Shown here: one piece after another, positions 9,660 to 16,838 of the stretch | Layout: every line of letters starts with the position of its first letter | Position numbering within the stretch: position 1 is the stretch's first letter | Source: DATEGZ01 sp035519535 | Lineage (GTDB): Bacteria > Acidobacteriota > Vicinamibacteria > Vicinamibacterales > SCN-69-37 | Direction: 5' to 3' | NCBI GenBank assembly: GCA_035519535.1 | Contig: DATIWF010000074.1 | Location: 11,918-75,917, forward strand | DNA: 64,000 bases | Notes under the pieces: generated by a model | Database searches by the model: none | The model's input: only the letters and a program-made list of their open reading frames with translations | What the model was told of the DNA's origin: nothing | Position numbers and translations under genes: made by a program

Positions 9660-11167
9660 CCGCGCTCCATCGCCGCTTCGGCCTGAAGGCTCTCGCGGTC
9701 GCGTGAGACGGTCGCCACCGCCTGCCGGCGGCCGTCCCGCCAGAACGTCGCGGCGAAGTTCCGCGCGTCCGGCGAGCCGTCGATGTCGATCCGGTCCCAC
9801 GTCTCGGCATGGCCGGTGTACCGGATCGTGACGTCGTAGTGCTGGCTCCAGAAGAAGGGCACCGCATCGAAGGGCTCGGCCGCGCCGAGGATGTTGCGCG
9901 CCGCCACCTGGCCCTGGCGCTCGGCGACGACCCAGTGCTCGATTCTCCGGCGCTCGCCCGATCGCCGATCGAGCCAGCGCGCGGCATCTCCGGCGGCGAA
10001 GATCCCGCGCGCGCTCGTCTCCAGGAACTCGTTGACGGCGATGCCGCGATCGACCGCGAGGCCGGATGTCGCGGCCAGCTCCACGGCGGGCCGGACGCCC
10101 ACGCCCATCACGATGACGTCGACGTCGCTCACACGGCTTCCGCCGCTGAGTACGACGGTGCGGCCGTCGATGCGCGCGACGGTCTCGCCGAGGTGGAAGA
10201 CGACGCCTTTGGCTTCGTGGAGGCTCTGGACGAAGCGGCCGATGTCGCGGCCGAGCATCCGCTCGAGCGGCGCGGACTCCGGCGCCACGACGTCCACGGC
10301 GATGCCGCGGATGCGCAGGGATGCCGCGACCTCGAGGCCGATGAAACTCGCGCCGACGACGACGCTGCGCCGGGCCGAGGCGAGCTCCGCGATGATCGCG
10401 CGGCTGTCGGAGAACGAGCGCAGGTAGTGCACGTGCGGCGCGTCGGCGCCTGGAATCGGCAGCCGCACCGGGTCCGCGCCCGTCGCGATCAGGAGCGCGC
10501 CGAACGGCTGGCGCACGCCGTTCTCGAGCACGACCTCGCGGGCGCCGACGTCGATCGACACGGCCCGGGTGTTGAGCCGGAGGTCGATCCGGTGCTCCGC
10601 GTAGAACTCCGGCGGCCGCAGCGGAATCCAGTCTTCCGAGGCTTCGCCCGAGAGGTACTCCTTCGACAGGTTGGGCCGGTCGCACGGCGCCGAATCGTCG
10701 GCGCTGATCATCGCGATCGATCCCGCGTAGCCCTCACGGCGCAGCATCTCGGCCGCCGCGAGGCCGGCCGCGCCGCCGCCGACGATGACGACGGACTCCG
10801 GCGCGCCGGTCTTCGCCCGCTTCGCCGCCCGTCCGCGCTTCCCGGTGACCACGACCAGATCGCCGCGCCGCTCGACCGTCCAGCACGCGATCGGATCGAG
10901 GGCCGGCGGACGGAGGTCTTCGCCGGAACGGAGGCTGAAGCAGGCGTGATGGAGCGGGCAGCGGATCGTGTCGCCGACCACGAGCCCGTCCGCGAGCGGT
11001 CCGTGGTAGTGCGTGCAGTGCGCGCCAACGGCGAAGAACTCCTCGCCGCTCCGCACGAGCAGCACCTCATCGTCGCCGACGTGACCGAGCAGACGATCAC
11101 CATCGGCCAGCCGGCCGGCCGGGATGCCTGCCCGAAGATCAGGAGTGTCTGCGCCGCCTCCAGCCAT
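9656..11167 (-). CDS. Rieske-type ferredoxin and FAD/NAD(P) reductase fusion
   Basis: A 503-residue fusion. Residues about 10-105 are a Rieske [2Fe-2S] domain with ligands C51-x-H53 and C70-x2-H73. The rest is a pyridine-nucleotide-disulphide-type oxidoreductase with an FAD loop VGGGAAGLAAAE, an NAD loop VVGASFIGLEVAASL and the late FAD motif GIFAAGDAARW. This is the layout of AIF-like/AIFL and ferredoxin-reductase-like proteins that move electrons from NAD(P)H. ATG 11167 was chosen as the first Met before the Rieske fold; its ribosome site is weak and the frame stays open upstream. No partner oxygenase is adjacent. Confidence 0.88.
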   Translation of the reverse strand: MAGGGADTPDLRAGIPAGRLADGDRLLGHVGDDEVLLVRSGEEFFAVGAHCTHYHGPLADGLVVGDTIRCPLHHACFSLRSGEDLRPPALDPIACWTVERRGDLVVVTGKRGRAAKRAKTGAPESVVIVGGGAAGLAAAEMLRREGYAGSIAMISADDSAPCDRPNLSKEYLSGEASEDWIPLRPPEFYAEHRIDLRLNTRAVSIDVGAREVVLENGVRQPFGALLIATGADPVRLPIPGADAPHVHYLRSFSDSRAIIAELASARRSVVVGASFIGLEVAASLRIRGIAVDVVAPESAPLERMLGRDIGRFVQSLHEAKGVVFHLGETVARIDGRTVVLSGGSRVSDVDVIVMGVGVRPAVELAATSGLAVDRGIAVNEFLETSARGIFAAGDAARWLDRRSGERRRIEHWVVAERQGQVAARNILGAAEPFDAVPFFWSQHYDVTIRYTGHAETWDRIDIDGSPDARNFAATFWRDGRRQAVATVSRDRESLQAEAAMERG

Positions 11168-11266
11168 TGCCCACTCAATATCACAACGGCGGCGGTGGGC
11201 GCATGACGACCTAGGACGAAGGCCGGTGTGCGGAATAATAGAACAGGCCCCTCTGAAGGTGCTGCG

Positions 11267-11674
11267 ATGTCCCCTGACCGAGAGCGGAGAGACGACGACA
11301 AGCTGGACGAGACGATCGACGAGACCTTTCCCGCGAGCGACCCGCCGGCGAACACCGTGGAGACCGGCGTGCGGATCGGGGAAGTGCCGCCCGCACCGGT
11401 GCCTCCGATCACCGACAACGCCGGGCGGAGCCGCCTCGAGCTGACGGTCGACGGACAGACGGCGTTTCTCGACTACCGGCGGGCGCGCGACACATTCAGC
11501 ATCATTCACACCGAAGTTCCGCCCGAGCTCCGGGGCCGGCGCCTTGGCGACGCGCTGGTCGAGGCCGCACTGCGCCAGGGGCGGTCCGAGGGCCTGCGGA
11601 TCGTCATCGTCTGTCCGTTCGCCCGCGCGTATCTGCGCCGGCATCCGCCTTTTCCGGACCGACGCCACCTTTAG
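11267..11674 (+). CDS. GNAT-type N-acetyltransferase with ETFPASDPP leader
   Basis: A 135-residue protein. Residues 1-35 hold the acidic segment LDETIDETFPASDPPA, a short motif seen at the front of many small bacterial proteins. Residues about 50-135 are a minimal GNAT domain (YjdJ-like) with the acetyl-CoA loop VPPELRGRRLGDAL and a CPFARAYLRRHP end. The substrate is unknown. ATG 11267 has GAAGG seven bases upstream; an in-frame ATG at 11228 has none. Confidence 0.8.
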   Translation: MSPDRERRDDDKLDETIDETFPASDPPANTVETGVRIGEVPPAPVPPITDNAGRSRLELTVDGQTAFLDYRRARDTFSIIHTEVPPELRGRRLGDALVEAALRQGRSEGLRIVIVCPFARAYLRRHPPFPDRRHL

Positions 11675-11730
11675 TCTGCTTCTGCGTGGAGTCCATCGGC
11701 CGGTCCGGACCAGTTTCCTGCCTCTTGCTG

Positions 11731-11745
11731 TGGCACCGAACTTGC
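11731..11745 (+). promoter_or_regulatory. Sigma-54 (-24/-12) promoter of the PEP-CTERM gene
   Basis: TGGCACCGAACTTGC has GG and GC exactly ten bases apart, matching the RpoN consensus at every key base. A transcript would start near 11757, about 70 bases before the start codon. A 10-base palindrome GGTCCGGACC lies just upstream at 11702-11711. Confidence 0.8.
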
Positions 11746-11826
11746 TTTTTCCGGGCAACCCACTTGGCCGCCCGGTCAGGTGCGGCGCTGCCGAAGATGG
11801 CTCTCGGCGTACTGGAGGCGTTGGCC

Positions 11827-12459
11827 ATGATGAAGCGCGTCGTCCTTTGTGCGGTGATGTCGTTGATTCCGGCAATCGCGTCGGCGACCACGATCACGAT
11901 CGACAACTTCGAGCACGGCAACCTCAACGCATGGACCGGCGGATCCAACGGCCAGATCGCGGCCGATCCGCTGAACGCCGCCAATCACGTGCTGAACTTC
12001 AACGCGCTCGGCGACGGCGGCAACATCTGGACGCTGACGACGTACGCGGCGACAGGAAATGACTGGTGGTTCTCTTTCGATTACCTTGGCTATCCAGCCA
12101 CCGGCAACACGGGCGGCTTCATCGGATGGGACATCGATACGGCTTACGCCACCGGTGAACGGTGGCTGGCCGGAACGTCGGCATTGGGTGGTCCGGACAT
12201 TCTGCTGATTGATGACGGCGCGTGGCATCACTACGTGATTCACCTCACGCGCTCCGGCCCAACACCGAATCTACCCGCGCAGGCGGTGTATTTCAAAGCA
12301 GAAGACTGGGTCCGTGCCGACGCAATCGTGGGCAACGCGTACTTCGACAACATCGCGATTACCGACGTCAATCCGAACGCGGCCGTGCCCGAGCCCACGT
12401 CGGTCGCCCTGCTCGCCACCGGCCTCACATCGCTCCTCGTGCGACGGTTTCGCAGATAG
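11827..12459 (+). CDS. PEP-CTERM sorting-signal secreted protein
   Basis: A 210-residue exported protein with a signal peptide (VVLCAVMSLIPAIASA), a beta-rich body of lectin/jelly-roll look with many Gly, Trp and Asn, and a C-terminal sorting signal: VPEPTSVALLATGL, a short hydrophobic stretch, then VRRFRR. Such proteins are recognised and cleaved by an exosortase and usually end in the extracellular matrix. No exosortase is in the window. ATG 11827 has GGAGG eight bases upstream. Its sigma-54 promoter fits the known PrsK/PrsR control of PEP-CTERM systems. Confidence 0.88.
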   Translation: MMKRVVLCAVMSLIPAIASATTITIDNFEHGNLNAWTGGSNGQIAADPLNAANHVLNFNALGDGGNIWTLTTYAATGNDWWFSFDYLGYPATGNTGGFIGWDIDTAYATGERWLAGTSALGGPDILLIDDGAWHHYVIHLTRSGPTPNLPAQAVYFKAEDWVRADAIVGNAYFDNIAITDVNPNAAVPEPTSVALLATGLTSLLVRRFRR

Positions 12460-12676
12460 CACCCGCTCGCCGTGGGCACGTCCGCTGATCCGCCCTCGTG
12501 GCGACAGCGCCCGGGAGGCGGACCAGGTTCCGGTCGCGGGGCAGGCGCCTCCCCGTCCTCGACACGCGGTCGTCACGCTGGCCTGACACACTCTTGCCAC
12601 TCTCAGCGGTCCGTGTCGCTTCCTCCCAGCGAAGCGGCCTTCGAAGCTGTGCGTTCGAGGCAGGCAGGAGGTCGCC

Positions 12677-13876
12677 GTGGCTGTGCGTGTCGCCGTCTTC
12701 ACCGACAACGACTTCGACAAGGTCAACGGCGTGACCACCACGCTCAAGGCGGTGCTGCAGTTCAGCGAGTGTGCGGCGCCGCGGGTGTACACGGCCTCGG
12801 ATCTCGGCGCCGAGAGCGATCGGTACCTCGCCGTCTCGGCCAGGGGCGTGGGGCTCCCGTGGTATCGGGAAATGCGCATCTACTGGCCGCCGCTGCGCAC
12901 GTTCGCGCGGGCGCTCCGCAGGGACCGGATCCAGGTGGTCCACGTCACCACGCCCGGTCCGGTGGGACTGGCGGGCCGATGGCTCGCCGAGCGCCTTCGC
13001 CTGCCGCTCGTCGGAAGCTACCACACGCACCTCGGCGACTACGCCGCGACGTTCAGCGGATCGCGCCGGCTCGGCGGCGTGCTGGAGCGCTACATGCGTT
13101 GGTGCTACGCGCCGTGCGATCCGATCCTGGTGCCGTCAGAGGCGGCGCGCGAGGTACTCGCCAGCCGGGGCTACGTGCGCGAGCGGCTGCAGATTTGGAG
13201 CCGCGGCGTGGACGTGACGCGGTTCTCGCCAGAGCGGGCGTCAGCGGAATTGCGCCGGGCCTGGCGCGCTGACGACCGCCGGCCGGCGATTCTCTACGCC
13301 GGCCGTTTGTCGCGCGAAAAGGGACTGGATCTCGTCGGGCCGCTGCAACGCGAGCTCGCTCGACGAGGCGTCGCCCATCAATTTGTGTTTGCGGGCGATG
13401 GTCCGATGCGGTCGGAGCTCGAAGCGGTGTGTCCCGACGGCGTGTTCCTCGGATCGCTGTCGCACGACCGCGTGGCGGTGGCCATGGCGTCGAGCGACCT
13501 GCTGTTCTTTCCGAGCACGACGGACACGCTCGGCAACGTCGTGCTCGAGGCACAGGCCTCGGGCCTCCCGGTGGTGGTCTCGGATGTGGGCGGGCCGCAA
13601 CAGCAGATGATTCGGCGCGCGACGGGCGTGGTGTGCCGGGCAGGCGACGTCGCGGCCTTCGCCAATGCGCTCGCCATGCTTCTCCGGACGCCCGATCGAC
13701 GCAGGGAGATGGGACGGCAGGCGAGACGATACGCGGAGACCCGGGGCTGGCCGCGCGCGCTCGCGCCGCTGACGGCCGCCTGGCGCGCGGCGGCCGCACG
13801 AGCGGCTGCGGCCTACACCGGCGCGGCCAGTTCGGCGGGCGTGCTCGTCGCCTCGCCGCGCCAGAACTCCAGATAG
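12677..13876 (+). CDS. GT4 family glycosyltransferase
   Basis: A 399-residue GT-B retaining transferase. The N-terminal acceptor domain opens with VAVFTDNDFDKVNGVTTTL. The C-terminal donor domain has the PAILYAGRLSREKGLD segment and the E-x7-E-like sugar-nucleotide site in FPSTTDTLGNVVLEAQASG. This resembles alpha-mannosyl/glucosyl transferases acting on diacylglycerol or phosphatidylinositol lipids. GTG 12677 has AGGAGG five bases upstream. Its 3' end overlaps the opposing PHP-GT gene by 64 bases, and its domain is closely similar to the transferase half of that neighbour, suggesting a shared pathway. Confidence 0.88.
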   Translation: MAVRVAVFTDNDFDKVNGVTTTLKAVLQFSECAAPRVYTASDLGAESDRYLAVSARGVGLPWYREMRIYWPPLRTFARALRRDRIQVVHVTTPGPVGLAGRWLAERLRLPLVGSYHTHLGDYAATFSGSRRLGGVLERYMRWCYAPCDPILVPSEAAREVLASRGYVRERLQIWSRGVDVTRFSPERASAELRRAWRADDRRPAILYAGRLSREKGLDLVGPLQRELARRGVAHQFVFAGDGPMRSELEAVCPDGVFLGSLSHDRVAVAMASSDLLFFPSTTDTLGNVVLEAQASGLPVVVSDVGGPQQQMIRRATGVVCRAGDVAAFANALAMLLRTPDRRREMGRQARRYAETRGWPRALAPLTAAWRAAAARAAAAYTGAASSAGVLVASPRQNSR

Positions 13877-16248
13877 ATGCGATCCCAGCGGCACGTCTCC
13901 GCGTAGGCCCGGCACGACGCCGACATCCGGCGCCGCAAATCCGCGTCGTCCAGCAGACGCTCGATCGCCGCCAGCACGTCTGCTACGTTCCGCGCCTTGG
14001 TGACGAAGCCCGTGACGCCGTGCTCGACGAACTCCGCCGGGCCTCCGCGGTCGGACACGACGACGGGCACGCCCGACGCCATCGCTTCGAGGACGACGTT
14101 CCCGAACGTATCCGTCGTGCTGGGAAACACGAAGACGTCCGACCCGGCGTACGCGCTGCTCAAGTCCGCATCGAACAGGAAGCCCGTGAAGATCACGTTG
14201 GCATGCCGCAGGCGATTCTTCATCTGCGTGAGGAACGGGCCGTCGCCGACGATGACGAGCGTGCAGTCGGGCCGACGGCGGGCGAGGGCCTCGTAGACCT
14301 CGACCAGAATATCGAGATCTTTTTCCTTGGCGGCGCGACCGACGTAGGTCACCTTCGGCCCGCCGTTGACCCCGAAGCGCTGCCAGAACGCGGGATCATG
14401 ACGGCTCGGGTGGAACCGATCGACGTCGATGCCGTGGGGCAGCATCCGCAGCCGTCTGGCGTCGAAACCCTTGGCAATCAGCTGATTGCGGTACCCGCGC
14501 GACGGCACGTACACGAGGTCCATCTGATCGTAGAACCAGCGCAGGTACCGCCAGGTCGCGCTTTCGAGCTGTTCGTCCTCGGTGTAGTAGCGGATGTACT
14601 GCGGCAGGTCGGTGTGGTAGATGCCGACCAGCCGGATGTTCAGCATCCTGGCGGCGGCCACCGCCGCGAGGCCCGCGAGCGACGGGGTGCTGACGACGAG
14701 CTCGGTGAATTGCTCGCGATCGCAGTACTCGAGCACGTCGAGGAACGGCGGGAACGCCAGGTTGATCATGCTGTTTTCCGGCAGCGCGAACTGTCCGACC
14801 GGCGTGAAGTTGTGCGCGCGCACGCGGCGATCGGGCGCCACGTCCGAGAACGTCACGAGCGTGAGGTCGTGGCGGTGTTCGTCGGCCAGCCGGCACATCT
14901 TGCGGACGAGCGTCGTCACGCCGTTGACGTCCGTCAGCGCGTCCACGAACCACGCCTTTCGCGGCGCCGGATCCGACGGCGCGCGCCCGCCCAGGAACCG
15001 CTCGTTGACGCTCGCGAGGAAGTGACGGTCGCGGCTTTGATGGGCGAACGCAAAGAGGTAGGGGGCCACGCCGAGCAGCAGGGGCCCGGCGGCGCTCAGC
15101 GCTTCGATGCTCCCGAAGATGCTGCCCATGGACAGTTTTTCCACAAACTTGCGCGTGAACTGGAAGGACAGCTGATTGGCGATGCGGCTCGCGAGCTCGA
15201 ACGTCCGGCGGTTCAGCTCGTCGTGGCGCTCCGGACTCACGACGAAGTCGTCCCGCAGCCAATCCTCGCCGAAGAGCTTGACCATCTCGGTCGACACCAT
15301 CCGCTTGAATTCGACTTCGGCCGGATAGTCCGGCCGCCCGGCGATCCGGCGGGCGTAGTACGACACGCGATCCCTGAACCCGACGCGGGTCTGTTCCGGG
15401 CCGAGAACTTCTCCGAAGAGCTTCAGCATCAGCTGGCTGCCGTTGCCCGAGGTCATCCGCAGCTTGTCCCGGTAGTACTGAAAGGCAATTGTGTAGAGAC
15501 CGTGGGCAAAGCTGAGCGGCGTGCCGTCAAGGCCCCGCGCGGTGCTCTGCCGCAGCGCCACGTGCCCGAGGAAGTCCCGGACGGTGCCGGACGCCGGGCA
15601 CTCGGTGTACGCCTTCGCGACGAACACGCCGGAGTGGTCGTCGGACCCGCCGGTGCCTCCCTTGAGCCACGGCGCGTCGCCCACCGGTGAAATCCCGTGC
15701 CGGCTTGCGATCTCTTCGAACTGTTCCTGCGTGAGATGGTCGAGCACGGCCCGCACCAGATCGTTGCTGCGCCGGTTCCGGGCGCCGTTCATGGTCTCGA
15801 AGACGTTGAAGAGCAGCAGCAGGCGCTCGAAGTGATCGATGCTGAGTCGGTCGTTGATGCTGTACAGGGGATGCGCGCAGCTGTGGACGATGCCCTCCGC
15901 GTGCATGTAGTCGCGCAGGTCGACGATGTTCTCGCGCAGGCGCTGGATCTCGTTGAACTGGGCCTGCGTGATGTTCCAGGCCAGCACGTGCACCTTGCAC
16001 CGGTCGTCCGGGAAGTAGGTCGTGATCTCGTTGCTCACGAACGCACCGGGCAGGTGGGCGATCTCGGCTGCGCCGTCGATGCAGTTGTGGTCGGAAATGG
16101 TCACGAAGTCCATCCCGCGCCGCTTTGCGAGGTCGTAGACCGCGCGCGGCTTCGTGTAGCACTCGGGCGCGCCAATCCGCCGGAGCACCCACTCGGTCGG
16201 CCGATCCGAGTACTGCGAGTGCACGTGCAGATCCGCTTTGGCTTTCAT
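13813..16248 (-). CDS. PHP phosphoesterase-glycosyltransferase fusion
   Basis: An 811-residue two-enzyme protein. Residues 1-250 are a PHP metallophosphoesterase/hydrolase: DLHVHSQYSD, ISDHNCIDG and HSCAHPLYS supply His/Asp metal ligands, plus GGSDDHSG. A middle helical linker (about 250-430) is followed by a GT4 transferase with TDVNGVTTLVRKM, VTYVGRAAKEKDLD and FPSTTDTFGNVVLEAMASG. A protein that removes a phosphate and then adds a sugar, or the reverse, on one lipid is a reasonable reading but an inference. ATG 16248 has GGAGGGA at six bases. It overlaps the methyltransferase-like gene by four bases and is the last gene of the three-gene unit. Confidence 0.88.
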   Translation of the reverse strand: MKAKADLHVHSQYSDRPTEWVLRRIGAPECYTKPRAVYDLAKRRGMDFVTISDHNCIDGAAEIAHLPGAFVSNEITTYFPDDRCKVHVLAWNITQAQFNEIQRLRENIVDLRDYMHAEGIVHSCAHPLYSINDRLSIDHFERLLLLFNVFETMNGARNRRSNDLVRAVLDHLTQEQFEEIASRHGISPVGDAPWLKGGTGGSDDHSGVFVAKAYTECPASGTVRDFLGHVALRQSTARGLDGTPLSFAHGLYTIAFQYYRDKLRMTSGNGSQLMLKLFGEVLGPEQTRVGFRDRVSYYARRIAGRPDYPAEVEFKRMVSTEMVKLFGEDWLRDDFVVSPERHDELNRRTFELASRIANQLSFQFTRKFVEKLSMGSIFGSIEALSAAGPLLLGVAPYLFAFAHQSRDRHFLASVNERFLGGRAPSDPAPRKAWFVDALTDVNGVTTLVRKMCRLADEHRHDLTLVTFSDVAPDRRVRAHNFTPVGQFALPENSMINLAFPPFLDVLEYCDREQFTELVVSTPSLAGLAAVAAARMLNIRLVGIYHTDLPQYIRYYTEDEQLESATWRYLRWFYDQMDLVYVPSRGYRNQLIAKGFDARRLRMLPHGIDVDRFHPSRHDPAFWQRFGVNGGPKVTYVGRAAKEKDLDILVEVYEALARRRPDCTLVIVGDGPFLTQMKNRLRHANVIFTGFLFDADLSSAYAGSDVFVFPSTTDTFGNVVLEAMASGVPVVVSDRGGPAEFVEHGVTGFVTKARNVADVLAAIERLLDDADLRRRMSASCRAYAETCRWDRIYLEFWRGEATSTPAELAAPV

Positions 16249-16826
16249 TGTCGTCCCTCCATCGCAGATTCGAGGCTCGGCAGGAGTGTCGGTCTCGGGG
16301 CGCTGGGGCGCTCGAGGCGCGCGCCGATCACGTAGTAGACGGTTTCGAGCACGGGCAGCACGTACCAATCCGCATGCGGAAACCGCAGGGCAAGAAAGCA
16401 GCCCCAGATCGAGAGCACGGCGCCGACGTATTGCGGGTGGGCGAACCACGAGAATGGAAAGGCACGGACGTACGCGACCTCGTAGCCGAACTGCGCACCG
16501 TAGAAGACACCCGTCCGGCCGAGCCGGTAGAAGACGCAGAGGTTCAGCGCCTGACCGGCCAGCACGAGCGCGATTGCGGTGGTCATGACCCCGGCGGTCT
16601 GCCAGACCGGCCACGGCGCCGGTCCGCCGAAGGCGCGCACCCAGAGGACGAACGCCGAGAGCTGGATCGCCTTGAACCCGGCGAACAGCCACTGCACCGC
16701 GACGACGGGACTCGTCCGCGTGCGCGCGCGAATCAGCCGCTCGACGTCGCGCGGCCGGTGCGAGATCCACACGTAGAACAGCCGCTCCAGACTCAGGAGC
16801 GCGGCCGCCACCAGAAACGTGGTCAT
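16245..16826 (-). CDS. Phospholipid/isoprenylcysteine methyltransferase-like membrane protein
   Basis: A 193-residue protein with five predicted membrane helices and the C-terminal signature HPQYVGAVLSIWG plus a late Glu, as in PEMT/ICMT-type S-adenosylmethionine methyltransferases. These methylate lipid amines or prenylcysteine at the membrane face. Start ATG 16826 has AGGCGGG close upstream. It sits between the aminotransferase fusion (12 bases away) and the PHP-GT gene (ATGA overlap), so it should act on the same, probably lipid, intermediate. Confidence 0.75.
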   Translation of the reverse strand: MTTFLVAAALLSLERLFYVWISHRPRDVERLIRARTRTSPVVAVQWLFAGFKAIQLSAFVLWVRAFGGPAPWPVWQTAGVMTTAIALVLAGQALNLCVFYRLGRTGVFYGAQFGYEVAYVRAFPFSWFAHPQYVGAVLSIWGCFLALRFPHADWYVLPVLETVYYVIGARLERPSAPRPTLLPSLESAMEGRQ

Positions 16827-16838
16827 GGCCCGCCTAAA

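Noticed and set aside
13429..15690. 753-codon open frame on the plus strand
   Set aside because: Runs antisense through the PHP-GT gene; composition is typical of GC-rich shadows.
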